Positions 9,066-18,650 of a stretch of 64,000 nt of DNA are shown here, piece after piece. Source of the stretch: Pacificispira sp040217575 (GTDB lineage: Bacteria; Pseudomonadota; Alphaproteobacteria; UBA8366; Aestuariispiraceae); the NCBI GenBank assembly GCA_040217575.1, contig JAVJPW010000006.1, forward strand, positions 186,001 through 250,000, in the 5' to 3' direction. Numbering within the stretch: the first letter of the stretch is position 1; every line of letters begins with the position of its first letter. The position numbers and the translations under genes were made by a program. Below the pieces are notes generated by a model. It was not told the origin of the DNA. It did no database searches and saw nothing but the letters and a program-made list of their open reading frames with translations.

Positions 9066-9800
9066 CTAATCCCGCCGTTCCAGCGGTAAAATCCGTTGTA
9101 TGCCTTCCGGCATGGGATCGCAATGATAGCATAATATTTCAACGCCTGCGTCCTGTGCCTCTAAAAAGGCCTTTGCGTAGGCGGGATCAATATCCCGCGC
9201 CAGCGAGAAATGGTCGCAGTCCGCCCGCTGCGCGAGATAGAGCATTACCGCCCGGCCGCCGCCGGCCGCAATGTCCGACAGTTCCGCCAGATGCTTGGCA
9301 CCGCGTTCCGTCCTGGCATCTGGGAACTGGGCCGCGGACGGGTCGTCGCCGTCGGGACGGCGCAAGGTGACGCTTTTGACTTCGACATAACAGTCGGGGC
9401 GGTCGTCGCCGGTCAGCAGGAAATCGATCCGGCTGTTCCGGGTGCCGTATTTCACTTCCCGCGCGATGGTTCCATAGCCCGCAAGTTCCGATATGCTGCT
9501 GCTGTGAAGCGCGGCTTCCACAATCCGGTTCGCCAGATTCGTGTTGATTCCGACCCGGACGGGGCCGTCCGGCGTCGTCTGTGTCGCGATTTCCCACCGC
9601 CAGGACAGTTTGGCCTTCGGGTTCCGGTTCGGCGAAACCCAGATATGACTGCCGGGATCCGCAAGGCCGGTCATGGCGCCGGGGTTTCCGCAATGGGCCG
9701 TCACCTCGCTGCCGTCCGGCAGGACGATGTCTGCAAGGAACCGTTTGTAGCGTTTGACCAGACGGGCACCGGTCAGCGGTTCGTCATACTGAAAGATCAT
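9066..9800 (-). CDS. sfsA: SfsA family protein (sugar fermentation stimulation / predicted nuclease)
   Basis: 244 residues, full length for the family. Visible features are the N-terminal OB-like part (RLVKRYKRFLADIVLPDG followed by HCGNPGAMTGL) and the catalytic-type domain with RIDFLLTGDDRPDCYVEVKSVTL, a PD-(D/E)xK-like nuclease signature. DNA binding is reported for the E. coli protein; the physiological role is not settled. It overlaps the upstream DsbA-like gene by four bases and lies 43 bases before map. Confidence 0.93.
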   Translation of the reverse strand: MIFQYDEPLTGARLVKRYKRFLADIVLPDGSEVTAHCGNPGAMTGLADPGSHIWVSPNRNPKAKLSWRWEIATQTTPDGPVRVGINTNLANRIVEAALHSSSISELAGYGTIAREVKYGTRNSRIDFLLTGDDRPDCYVEVKSVTLRRPDGDDPSAAQFPDARTERGAKHLAELSDIAAGGGRAVMLYLAQRADCDHFSLARDIDPAYAKAFLEAQDAGVEILCYHCDPMPEGIQRILPLERRD

Positions 9801-10552
9801 CCGTCGGCGCGCTGTGCTTCGATGACGGTCTGCAGGTCTTCGGTCGGAATGTAGCCCCCGATGAACTGGTCGCCGATCACCATGGACGGCGTTCCGGTGA
9901 TCTCCAGACTGCTGGCGATTTCGCGGGTAAGCGACAGATAGTCCATGATTGCGGGGTCATCCATGTCCGCACGCAGGCGGTCTTCGTCCAGCCCGACCGT
10001 ATCCGCGATCTGGAATATGACCTCTTCCGTCAGGCGGCCTTCGCTTTGCATCAGCGCGGTATGAAATTCGACATAAAGGCCCTGGTTGCGGGCAGCCAGC
10101 GCGGCGCGGGACGCGACCAGCGACGCCGGCCCCAGGATCGGAAATTCAACCAGGATGACGCGTAGCCCGTCGTCCTGTGCCATCACTTCCTCAAGCCCGG
10201 GGAAGAAGCGTTTACAATATCCGCACTGGTAATCGAAGAACTCGATCAGCGTGACATCCCCGTCTTGCGCGCCGATGACCGGCGTAAGCGGGCTTGCCGT
10301 CAGGGTTGGGACCAGACTGGCAATCGCCTGTTGCCGGTGCTGCTGTTGTGCGGTGCGTTCGCGTTCTTCCAGAATCTGGATCGCTTCCAGGATGATTTCT
10401 GGGTTCTGTAGCAGGTAGTCGCGAACGACGGATTCAATCCGGTCGCGTTCTTCCTGGCTTATCGGCTCCTGTGCGGCGGCGGGGTGGAAGGTGGTTGGAA
10501 GAAGCGCGGCTGCGAACAGAAGCGCGGCAATCCGAAAGGCATATCGTTTCAT
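9797..10552 (-). CDS. DsbA-family thiol:disulfide protein, exported
   Basis: 251 residues. A signal peptide (KRYAFRIAALLFAAALLPTTF) is followed by a Glu/Gln-rich helical region and a thioredoxin fold with active site CGYC in FFDYQCGYCKRFFPGL. A cis-Pro loop is visible in ITGTPSMVIG. This layout resembles the Com1/BdbD-like or copper-sensitivity (ScsC-like) DsbA group, which can act as disulfide isomerases. Start ATG 10552 was preferred over a TTG twelve bases upstream. It is the second gene of the minus-strand run and is translationally coupled to sfsA. Confidence 0.9.
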   Translation of the reverse strand: MKRYAFRIAALLFAAALLPTTFHPAAAQEPISQEERDRIESVVRDYLLQNPEIILEAIQILEERERTAQQQHRQQAIASLVPTLTASPLTPVIGAQDGDVTLIEFFDYQCGYCKRFFPGLEEVMAQDDGLRVILVEFPILGPASLVASRAALAARNQGLYVEFHTALMQSEGRLTEEVIFQIADTVGLDEDRLRADMDDPAIMDYLSLTREIASSLEITGTPSMVIGDQFIGGYIPTEDLQTVIEAQRADG

Positions 10553-10662
10553 GAAACTGTCCAATCTGTGCGACGGTGGTCGCCCCCTTACTAGAAAACA
10601 TTTCCCCGCCGGCCAATCGCAGAAGCGGCCGGTGACGGGAACGTGACTGGCGCTGATCCGGA

Positions 10663-12057
10663 CTAGCCGTCGGCGCGATAGGAAATGTCCTGCGCCTGAA
10701 TCCAGGACGCCGACCCTTCCGGCAGAATTTCCATGGCCCGGCGGGCGGTGTTGCGGGCGCGTTCCATGTCGCCGCGACGGATGGCGACTTCCGCCTGGGT
10801 CAACAGGACCATTCCGGTTTCCCCACGGCGTTCGTGGGCCTGACCCTTCAGGTGCCAGCCCTGGGTGAAGTCGGGTTCATAGGCGACCGCGACATTTGCA
10901 TGATCCAGTGCCTCCTGAACCAACAACGGATCATTCTGTTCCAGAAGCACATTCGCCAGGTTTGCCCGGATCAGCGCCGCCCAGGGCAGGATGGAAACTG
11001 CCTTTCGATAAGCCTCCGCCGCGTCGGGTAGGCGCCGCGCGTTGCGCAGGATGTCGCCCTTCACTTCCCAATAGAACGGGTCTTCCGGACTTTCTTCCAG
11101 AAGCAGGTTTATCTCTGCCAGTGCCTCTTCGCTGCGGCCAAGCTGCATATAGGCCATCGACCGCGCATACCGCGCGGGTGCGCTTTCGTCACTGACCGGA
11201 AATTGCTGCAACGTTCGTTCGGGTTGAATGTAGCCGAAAAGCTTAGCGCGCATTCGCGCATGGATCAGGGCGAAAACATCCGGCAGTTCCGCGTCCGCCG
11301 CGCTGGAAACCCGAACCTGGTTTTCCATGAACGTGATGCGGTCTTCGGTCAGCGGGTGGGTTTGCGTGTACGGGTTCGCACCGGCGGAATAAAGGCGGTT
11401 CTGTTCCTGCAGAACCAACAGGAAATCCCGCAACCCGCGGGGCGAAATGCCCGCTTCTTCCAGGTATGTCGCCGCCGCCTGGTCGGCTGCCTGTTCGTTT
11501 GCGCGGGTATATTGCAGGAAGGATCGTTCCCCGATCTGCTGGCCAAGGGATGCGCCCGCCGCCGCCACCTGGCCATCGCCGGTCGCCAGCGCGCCGCCCA
11601 GGCCCAGAAGCAGACCGGCGATCGCCATTGTCTGGGAATTTTCCAGATTGTCCCGGAACTGTGAAAGGTGGCCGCCCGTGATGTGCCCCAATTCGTGGGC
11701 CAGGACGCCAATGACCTGGCCGGGGTCGTCCGCGCGCATCAAAAGACCGGTGTGAATGAAAATACGCTGTCCGTTGGCGACGAAGGCATTCAGCCGTTCA
11801 TCGCTGATCAGATGGATCTGAACCGAACTTGCATCCACGCCCGCAACCTCATAAATGGGCTGCAGGTAGTAACGAATGGTGTTTTCGATTTCCGTGTCGC
11901 GCACGAAACTGACATTGCGACCTTGCGCGTCGGCGCGCGTTGCGGGCAAACTTGCGCTCGCTACCAGCAGGCAGATCATAAGAACGGATAACGCGCGCTG
12001 GTGAATGCCGTATCCGGAAAGTCGAAGCTGAATTGGGCGGACGTGCGGGAGTGTCAT
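10663..12057 (-). CDS. M48-family metalloprotease with C-terminal TPR repeats (BepA-like)
   Basis: 464 residues from ATG 12057. An N-terminal hydrophobic signal (SVLMICLLVASASLPATRADA) directs it to the periplasm. The zinc site is HELGH in GVLAHELGHITGGHLSQF, with the third ligand Glu in NEQAADQAAATYL. The last ~170 residues contain tetratricopeptide-like repeats (YMQLGRSEEALAEINLLLEE, and so on). BepA in E. coli handles assembly and quality control of LptD and outer-membrane proteins; a similar role is likely. It is divergent from the GGT-like gene with a 77-base gap. Confidence 0.9.
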   Translation of the reverse strand: MTLPHVRPIQLRLSGYGIHQRALSVLMICLLVASASLPATRADAQGRNVSFVRDTEIENTIRYYLQPIYEVAGVDASSVQIHLISDERLNAFVANGQRIFIHTGLLMRADDPGQVIGVLAHELGHITGGHLSQFRDNLENSQTMAIAGLLLGLGGALATGDGQVAAAGASLGQQIGERSFLQYTRANEQAADQAAATYLEEAGISPRGLRDFLLVLQEQNRLYSAGANPYTQTHPLTEDRITFMENQVRVSSAADAELPDVFALIHARMRAKLFGYIQPERTLQQFPVSDESAPARYARSMAYMQLGRSEEALAEINLLLEESPEDPFYWEVKGDILRNARRLPDAAEAYRKAVSILPWAALIRANLANVLLEQNDPLLVQEALDHANVAVAYEPDFTQGWHLKGQAHERRGETGMVLLTQAEVAIRRGDMERARNTARRAMEILPEGSASWIQAQDISYRADG

Positions 12058-12134
12058 CTTTGTCCCAGGTTCCTGTGAATATGCATACACGGCTGTCCCG
12101 TGGCATTGCCTCTAAAATAGGGGCGACGGGCATT

Positions 12135-13784
12135 ATGTTCAAATGGTGCTGCCAGCAGACCCGATTTCTGCTGAAGTCGGCTGTGACGGCATGTGTTGCC
12201 GGGGCATTGCTGAGCGCCTGTGCCGAGGGTACGGACCCCGAATATGGCGATGTCGGCTATGTATCAGGGTTCTATGGGGGCCTGTCGGTGGACGAACCGA
12301 CCGCGGCGCTGGTCGGACGCAATGTCCTGACCGCCGGCGGGAATGCCGTCGATGCGGCGGTTGCCATGTCTTTCGCGCTATCCGTGACCTATCCGTCCGA
12401 AGTCAGCCTGGGCGGCGGTGGTGTCTGCATTGTCCATGATACATCGCTTGGTCTGACCGAAGTCATTGATTTCATTCCACCGGCCGGCAGCGGTTCGGGG
12501 GAACGTCCGTCCGCAATCCCGACGATGGTTCGCGGCATGGCGGCCCTGCATGCCCGGTACGGCCAGTTTCCGTGGCGCGCGGTGGTATCCCCGTCGGAAC
12601 GGCTGGCGCGTCTGGGACATCGGGTTTCGCGGGCATTTGCGGCGGATTTGACCCGCGCGGCGGCGCCGCTTTCCCAGGAACCGACCCTGCGCGCGGTCTT
12701 TGCACCGAACGGCCGGTTGCTGGGTGAAGGCGATCGGTTGGTCCAGCCGGACCTTTCGGGCATCCTGGGCCAAATCCGGGCGAACGGTGCCGGTGCCTTC
12801 TATTCCGGTCAGCTTGCGCGCCGCATTGTCGAAGGGGTGCGGGCGGTCGGCGGTACCCTGACGTATGAGGAACTGAACGCCTATACGCCGGCATGGCGTT
12901 CCACCGTGCTGGTCCCATTCGACAGCAGCGAGGCGCATTTCGCGCCGCCGCCGGCGGCGGGCGGACCGTTGCTGGCATCCATGTGGCGCATGTTGACCGA
13001 AGGCGACCGTTATGAGGATGCGAACGCATCCCAGCGCAGCCATCTGATCGCCGAAGTCATGAAACGCGCGCTGGCCGACCGGCGGAACTGGCTGGCCGAA
13101 GGGTTCGCATCGACGGTCCCCGTTTCGGATATCCACAGCCCGGAACGGGTCGCGGCCCTGATGGCGAATTACAGCGCATCCCAGGCCACCCGCCCGCCCG
13201 GCCTTTCCGCGCAGGCGGGTCAGGTGCCCGAAGTCATATCCGGGACCGGGTTTGTCGTGCTGGACCGGTTGGGGATGGCGATTGCGTGCAACCTGACCCA
13301 GTATAATTCCTTCGGAAACGGGCGGATCGCCGATGAAACCGGCATCATCCTGGCGGCCGCGCCGGGGCTGCGGGGGCGGAACCCGTTGAGCCTGAGCCCG
13401 GTCATGGTCATCACCGAAAACACGCTGAATTTCCGTTTTGCCGCCGCGTCGGGTGGCGGGCCGCTGGCGCCTGCATCGCTGATCGAGGTCATGGCACAGA
13501 CCCTTCTGGGCGACGTCCCGGTGGAACAGGCCGTGGCCGCACCGCGTCTTTACGCATCCGATGCGCCCGACACCGTCCTTGTGGAAGAACAGGGCGGCAA
13601 TGATCTGGCCGCATCCCTGGCTGCGCTGGGGCACCCCGTCTCACGCTTCAATTGGCAGGGGCGGGTCACGGCGCTGCATTGCCCGAACTCCTTTTCCGTA
13701 TCCCGCCGGGAAGGATCCCGGTGCGGCGTGGTTGCGGACCCGCGCGGGTTCGGGTTGGCACCTTTCTCCAATTCCTTGGAATAG
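12135..13784 (+). CDS. Gamma-glutamyltransferase-like lipoprotein, probably without canonical GGT activity
   Basis: 549 residues. ATG 12135 gives a signal with a lipobox-like LLSAC, so it may be a periplasmic lipoprotein. GGT landmarks include GGNAVDAAVAMSFALSVTYP followed by LGGGG, an SFGNG motif, and a C-terminal SPVMV then AASGGG segment. Two key positions differ. Where GGTs have the autoprocessing nucleophile in a TTH(Y/F) motif, this protein has SGTGF around residues 369-373, with Gly at the nucleophile position. The substrate-binding Arg of the REMAP motif is also missing (DFIPPAG). Activity is therefore doubtful. A PLP aminotransferase gene follows 12 bases downstream. Confidence 0.8.
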   Translation: MFKWCCQQTRFLLKSAVTACVAGALLSACAEGTDPEYGDVGYVSGFYGGLSVDEPTAALVGRNVLTAGGNAVDAAVAMSFALSVTYPSEVSLGGGGVCIVHDTSLGLTEVIDFIPPAGSGSGERPSAIPTMVRGMAALHARYGQFPWRAVVSPSERLARLGHRVSRAFAADLTRAAAPLSQEPTLRAVFAPNGRLLGEGDRLVQPDLSGILGQIRANGAGAFYSGQLARRIVEGVRAVGGTLTYEELNAYTPAWRSTVLVPFDSSEAHFAPPPAAGGPLLASMWRMLTEGDRYEDANASQRSHLIAEVMKRALADRRNWLAEGFASTVPVSDIHSPERVAALMANYSASQATRPPGLSAQAGQVPEVISGTGFVVLDRLGMAIACNLTQYNSFGNGRIADETGIILAAAPGLRGRNPLSLSPVMVITENTLNFRFAAASGGGPLAPASLIEVMAQTLLGDVPVEQAVAAPRLYASDAPDTVLVEEQGGNDLAASLAALGHPVSRFNWQGRVTALHCPNSFSVSRREGSRCGVVADPRGFGLAPFSNSLE

Positions 13785-13796
13785 GGCGGCGGGCCC

Positions 13797-14960
13797 ATGG
13801 TTCTGAAAGTCGGAAGCCGCGGCAATATTCCGCCCTTCATGGTGATGGAAGTCATGCGTGCCGCGGCGCTTCGGGAACGGGACGGCCGCGCGGTCCATCA
13901 CCTTGAAGTCGGCCAGCCGGGAACCGGTGCCCCCCGCGGTGTGATCGATGCCGCCCATGCGGCGCTGGACAGCGACCGGATCGGCTATACCGTCGCACTG
14001 GGAATTCCGGCGTTGCGGGAAGCAATTTCGGGCCATTATGCCACGCACTATGGCTGTGACGTTCCGGCGGAACGCATCGTGGTGACAACCGGCAGTTCCG
14101 GCGGTTTCATCCTGAGCTTTTTGGCCGCGTTCGATCCGGGCGACAGGGTCGCGCTTGCGGCGCCTGGATATCCCTGTTACCGCCACATCCTGAATGCGCT
14201 GGACATCGTTCCGGTATCCCTTCCCGCCGGGCCCAAAGACCGATACCAACCGACACCGGCCCTGTTGGATGAGGCGCTGAGCCAGGGGCCGATTGACGGC
14301 TTGATCGTCGCGTCACCGTCGAACCCGACCGGCACCATGCTGGCCCCGGATGCGTTCGACACCCTGCGCCGCTATTGCGCGGATGCCGGTATTCGCATGA
14401 TTTCCGACGAAATCTATCACGGGATCACGTTCGGCACGGCGGAATCGACCGCGGCGTCCCACGACCCGTCGGCAGTGGTCGTGAACAGCTTTTCCAAATA
14501 TTTTTCCATGACCGGATGGCGGCTTGGCTGGCTGGTCGTGCCGGAAGACCTGTTGCGCGCCGTGGAAAGCCTGGCGCAGAACCTGTTCATTTCACCGCCG
14601 ACGCTGAGCCAGTTCGCCGCGGTTGCCGCCTTCGACTGTCACGAGGAACTGCGCGCCAACGTTCGGAACTATGCGGTCAACAGACAGCGGCTGACCGACG
14701 CGTTGCCGAAAGCCGGCATGTCGAACCTGGCCCCGTCGGACGGCGCCTTTTACCTGTATGCGGATGTCGGCGATCTGACGAATGACAGCCAGGCCTTCTG
14801 TGCGCGCATTCTGGAAGAAACGGGCGTTGCGATCACGCCGGGCGTCGACTTTGACGCTGAACGCGGCCACCGCACCGTGCGGATATCCTATGCGGAATCG
14901 ACCGATGTCGTCGCCGCGGGGACGGACGCGCTCACGACCTGGCTGACGGCGAATACGTAG
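13797..14960 (+). CDS. Class I/II PLP-dependent aminotransferase
   Basis: 387 residues of fold-type I. The Schiff-base Lys is in NSFSKYFSMTGWRLGW, the cofactor phosphate/ring contacts are in TTGSSGGF, SNPTGTM and ISDEIYHGITF, and the carboxylate-binding Arg is near the end in HRTVRISYAES. It belongs to the aspartate/aromatic-like subgroup; the substrate cannot be assigned from sequence. It follows the GGT-like gene closely on the same strand, so the two are probably cotranscribed, and it converges with the ankyrin gene, whose stop is 4 bases away. Confidence 0.9.
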   Translation: MVLKVGSRGNIPPFMVMEVMRAAALRERDGRAVHHLEVGQPGTGAPRGVIDAAHAALDSDRIGYTVALGIPALREAISGHYATHYGCDVPAERIVVTTGSSGGFILSFLAAFDPGDRVALAAPGYPCYRHILNALDIVPVSLPAGPKDRYQPTPALLDEALSQGPIDGLIVASPSNPTGTMLAPDAFDTLRRYCADAGIRMISDEIYHGITFGTAESTAASHDPSAVVVNSFSKYFSMTGWRLGWLVVPEDLLRAVESLAQNLFISPPTLSQFAAVAAFDCHEELRANVRNYAVNRQRLTDALPKAGMSNLAPSDGAFYLYADVGDLTNDSQAFCARILEETGVAITPGVDFDAERGHRTVRISYAESTDVVAAGTDALTTWLTANT

Positions 14961-14964
14961 TGGT

Positions 14965-17775
14965 TCAGCCCGCCCGGAACGGGTTTCCGATCACAATCCG
15001 GTAGAACCCCTGTCCGTCATCGATGCCGGTCAGTTTCAGGTGAATGAATGCCGGACGGCGGCGTTCCTGATCCGGCCAATAGCTGAAATACCGGCCACGG
15101 TTGATTTCCGGACGCAGATCCTGGAACAACGTGTCTTCGCCCCCGATTTCCGTCGTCAGGAAACCGCTGTGGCCGCTTGGGACACGGTCCTGAATGGCCT
15201 GACGCACCGCATCGAAGCGCGACATCGCCATCGACGGCGACCGGATCGGGTGGCTGTCGATCTGGATGGCGACCAGACGGTCGCTTGCCTGTTGGTCGAA
15301 CTGGGCGACGACGATCTTTGAATCGTCCAGCCAGGTGTCGATATTCAGCCGGCACGCGGTGAAGTCGTCGCCGATGTCGCGGCATTCCACAATCCGGTCA
15401 CGCAGGGTTGCCAGCGTGTCCTGCCAGCTCAACCCCATCATAAGGTCGCGGTACTGGCCTTCGGTCCCGGCCAGGACCAGGCGTTCTTCCAGGTCGGCGC
15501 GTCCTGCCTCGCGGGCGAAATCCGCCGCCGTGCGCCCGTCGGCGGACAGGGCGGTCGGGTTGGCACCGAACGCCATCAGAACATAGGCCGATTGCGGGTC
15601 GCCGCGCAGCGATGCGCGCATCAACGGCGTCAGACCTTCGCTCATCGCGTTCGGGTCCGCGCCTTCTTCCAGAAGGACACCCAGCATACCAGCAAGTTCC
15701 GGCCGGTCGGAATTCTGTACCACGCGATGGATCAGGTGCGGCGGGATGCTGGCACCATCGTCCGCCAGAAGCCGGACGATGTCCGCCTCTCCATTAAGTG
15801 CCGCCTGTTCAAGGGCTGTGCGGACACCCGAACCGTAGCTGTCTTCGATCGCATAGCGCGCGTCGTCCAGGATAAACCCTTCCGGTCGGTCCCCCAACAG
15901 CGCGACGACGATCCCTTCGTCGCCCGCGTCGATCGCGGATTTGAGCCGCGCTGTGAAAACCCGCGGGTCAAGAACCGGGGCGGGGGGCGGTTCCGGCTTG
16001 TCCGGCGGCTGGAACATCGCCAATGCCATGCCCGCGGCGGGTTCGGCGGCGGAAACGGCTGCAGGAACTTCATCCGCCGACCGCGCTTCGATGGCCGCGG
16101 TCGATTCCGGAAGGTTCGAAACGGCGGCGGCCAGACGGTCCGCGGGGGACAGGGTGACGGTTTCATCCGTCACCTGTGCTTCCATGGTCGGACCCGGTTC
16201 CGCTTCCTGCGGGGCGGGGCCGCGTTGGTTCGGCGGAATGTCGATTTCGGAAATCAGCAGATCTTCCGCACCGGACGGGGCGGCGGTGTTCGCACCGGCG
16301 ACGGGTCTCGTCCGTCCGGTTGCCTGTACCAGGGCGGCGCGCTCCGCGCGGATCAGCTCCAGACGGGCCAGCACGTGAGGATGTCCGGTCGCAATTTCCA
16401 TCGGCCCGACGCTGCAGCCGTTCTGGTTTTCCAGGCTGGCACCGTTTTCCGCCAATATGGTCGCTGCCCGAACGCGTCCGTTCGCTGCCGCGACGGACAG
16501 GGGCGTCAGGCAGCCATAGACGCCGCCGGCAAGGTCCACCGGCGCACCGGCATCGATCATACGCTGCAGCGCCTGGCCGCGGCCTTCGGCGGCGGCACGA
16601 TGCAGCACCGAACGGCCGTCTTCCATCGGCAGGGTCGGGTCGGCGCCGGCCTGAAGCAACAGGCTGACCGCCGCCAGGTTCCCGGAACGCGCGGCGCGCA
16701 ACAGAACCGGCATCCCTTCGGCGTCGCGCATGTTCGGGTCCGCCCCTTCGGCCAGACGCGCCCGCACCGCCGGCAGATCGCCGTTGGCAATCGCTTCCGG
16801 CAGGGAAGTCGACGGAACCATGGAACTGATCTGGCCCGAAAGGCCGGTGAAAACACGGCCGGCGAAGTCCGGGCTGATGGCGGAAAGCGCAAGCCCCGTG
16901 GCCAGCGCACCGGCGAAAACGCCGCTCATCAGGGCGAAACGACCCCTGCCATGTCCTTTTTCCCGTGTGTTCTCGCGGCGGCCGCTTTCCTGTCGCCGGG
17001 CGGCGAAGGGCGCGCGTCTGGGCGCGCGTGTCGCAGACGTTTTGGCATCGGGCTGCGTGCGACGGGTGGGATCGGCGCGCAGGTCGGTCGGTTCCGCGCG
17101 GCCGCGGCGTTTCGTGCGTTCCTGCGGGGCTTCCTGTGCGACCTGTGCAGCCTGAACCGTTTCTTCGGGGATGTCCCAGCCGCCGACCTTTGTTTTCGAC
17201 CGCCCCGTGCCGGTGTCGAATTCGACGCGTTTGCCGGTAATCGGCGCAGGTTGGGGTGGTTTTGCCTGTGCTTCATGCCCGGCGGGTTCGGCGAAAGCCG
17301 CTTCAGCTTCGCGGTCGGGTGCCCAATTTTCCTCACCGGTCAGGCCCAGTCTGCCCTGTTTGAATTCGGGACGCGGCGTCGGCCAGAATTTCAGTTGCGG
17401 GTTGGGCGGGGCGTCTTCGGCGACACCGTCCGCGATGGATTGCCCCGGCATAATCGGCGCGACCGACGAAATTTCAAGCCGTCCGGCGCGGTCGCCGTCG
17501 GGCTGTTGTGCGTCGTCCCCGCCCAGTTCGGGGTCGCCTTGCGTGCGCAGCAACGGCGAATCCGTGACCTGCCCGTCTTCGACTGTGACGATGTTGGTAT
17601 AGGTCGTCTCGCCGGTGATGGCGGAAATCTGTGCCTGGATCAGCCGCAGTTCGTCATACCGGTCCTCACTGATCAGAACGCCCAGACGAACGACCGCTTC
17701 CTGGTCGGTCTCCAGGTTTTCCAAATTCTGCCAGTAACGTCCGGTCCGGCCTTGAATCCAAAATGTGCGTTCCAA
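14965..17775 (-). CDS. Large ankyrin-repeat membrane-anchored protein
   Basis: 936 residues. Order of parts: an N-terminal cytoplasmic segment of about 270 residues rich in Arg, Pro and Gln; one transmembrane segment (FALMSGVFAGALATGLALSAI, near residue 290); an ankyrin block of four to five repeats (ADPNMRDAEGMPVLLRAARSG, ADPTLPMEDGRSVLHRAAAEG); a Pro/Glu-rich linker; a second ankyrin block (ADPNAMSEGLTPLMRASLRG); and a C-terminal domain of about 160 residues with four Trp residues that I do not recognise. The only plausible start in frame is a TTG at 17775 with GGGCGAGG upstream, so the N-terminus is uncertain. The topology suggests the repeats face the periplasm. Confidence 0.8.
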   Translation of the reverse strand: MERTFWIQGRTGRYWQNLENLETDQEAVVRLGVLISEDRYDELRLIQAQISAITGETTYTNIVTVEDGQVTDSPLLRTQGDPELGGDDAQQPDGDRAGRLEISSVAPIMPGQSIADGVAEDAPPNPQLKFWPTPRPEFKQGRLGLTGEENWAPDREAEAAFAEPAGHEAQAKPPQPAPITGKRVEFDTGTGRSKTKVGGWDIPEETVQAAQVAQEAPQERTKRRGRAEPTDLRADPTRRTQPDAKTSATRAPRRAPFAARRQESGRRENTREKGHGRGRFALMSGVFAGALATGLALSAISPDFAGRVFTGLSGQISSMVPSTSLPEAIANGDLPAVRARLAEGADPNMRDAEGMPVLLRAARSGNLAAVSLLLQAGADPTLPMEDGRSVLHRAAAEGRGQALQRMIDAGAPVDLAGGVYGCLTPLSVAAANGRVRAATILAENGASLENQNGCSVGPMEIATGHPHVLARLELIRAERAALVQATGRTRPVAGANTAAPSGAEDLLISEIDIPPNQRGPAPQEAEPGPTMEAQVTDETVTLSPADRLAAAVSNLPESTAAIEARSADEVPAAVSAAEPAAGMALAMFQPPDKPEPPPAPVLDPRVFTARLKSAIDAGDEGIVVALLGDRPEGFILDDARYAIEDSYGSGVRTALEQAALNGEADIVRLLADDGASIPPHLIHRVVQNSDRPELAGMLGVLLEEGADPNAMSEGLTPLMRASLRGDPQSAYVLMAFGANPTALSADGRTAADFAREAGRADLEERLVLAGTEGQYRDLMMGLSWQDTLATLRDRIVECRDIGDDFTACRLNIDTWLDDSKIVVAQFDQQASDRLVAIQIDSHPIRSPSMAMSRFDAVRQAIQDRVPSGHSGFLTTEIGGEDTLFQDLRPEINRGRYFSYWPDQERRRPAFIHLKLTGIDDGQGFYRIVIGNPFRAG

Positions 17776-17989
17776 ACCAGCCTCGCCCGCCCGAAGGCAT
17801 CCCCCCGATTCGTGGAACGTACATGCTATATCTTGTGGCCAGCCCCTGGCAACCCTACCGGATTACGCTGGTGGCGCTAGATATGGGAACGGTTGATTTC
17901 AGTGGGTTTCCGGCCCTGTGCGCCGGCCGGCCGCAGGCGCGCGTGGTGTCGCGCAATTCCGCATTTTCGCGAATCGCCCTGTTTCGGCC

Positions 17990-18427
17990 CTAACGGCGGT
18001 GCGTGACTTCGACCCCGACAGATGCGGCGTTGGCCAGGGCTTCCGGCTTTTCCACCCGCACGCTGGCTTTCAGAATACGCGGATCCTCAAGGCACATATC
18101 GGCGATGCGGTGGGCCAGGGTCTCTACCAGTTTTACATGACCTTCCAGCGCCATGGACTGAATCCGTTCGGCGATTTCCGCATAGCACGGCACCTGCGAA
18201 TAGTCGTCCGAATCCCAGTCCTGAAGCGGCACGGCTTCCAGGTCCAGATTGATGCGGATCGGCTGCATGCGGTGATGTTCATGATCATAGACGCCAATGC
18301 TCCAGGCCACGTCCAGGTCGCGAACGGAAATTCGATAGATCGTTTTCGCCGCGGGGTCGTGCAGCGGAACCGCGTCTTCGCGCGGTGCCGGGAAATCGGA
18401 CTTGGCCAGTTCTGAAATCACGCGCAT
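17990..18427 (-). CDS. folB: Dihydroneopterin aldolase (FolB family)
   Basis: 145 residues from ATG 18427; an ATG at 18481 in frame would add 18 residues, but GGGAAAGG lies a good distance before 18427. Landmarks are VRDLDVAWSIGVYDHEHHRMQPIRINLDLE at the N-terminus (the FolB substrate-site region), an YAEIAERIQSMALEGHVKLVETLAHRIADMCL core and a C-terminal SVRVEKPEAL. The catalytic Lys of FolB is in the VEKPEAL segment. It makes 6-hydroxymethyl-dihydropterin for the HPPK encoded nearby. It is divergent from folP. Confidence 0.88.
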   Translation of the reverse strand: MRVISELAKSDFPAPREDAVPLHDPAAKTIYRISVRDLDVAWSIGVYDHEHHRMQPIRINLDLEAVPLQDWDSDDYSQVPCYAEIAERIQSMALEGHVKLVETLAHRIADMCLEDPRILKASVRVEKPEALANAASVGVEVTHRR

Positions 18428-18650
18428 CGGTTCGCCTTTCCCAACTAACGTTGAACTCGTTTCCCAGTCGTGTGCGCCCATGGTCGCCGCGCCGTCGCGC
18501 CAGTACCGGTATTGTGCCCCGGTCTTGGCAAAGTCGCCCCCGCACGGTAAGCCCCGGCAAAGCGAACGCACACACTAATCATCTGCGGCGGTAAGGCAAA
18601 TCCTGATGGCCGTCCGCCCGGTGCCGCGCCGAAAAGGAACAAGACGCGCC

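Noticed and set aside
17776..17989. CTGGCAACC...GGTGGCGCTA sequence resembling part of a SAM-I riboswitch core
   Set aside because: Only fragments match; the order of helices cannot be drawn, and no methionine or SAM gene lies downstream on that strand.
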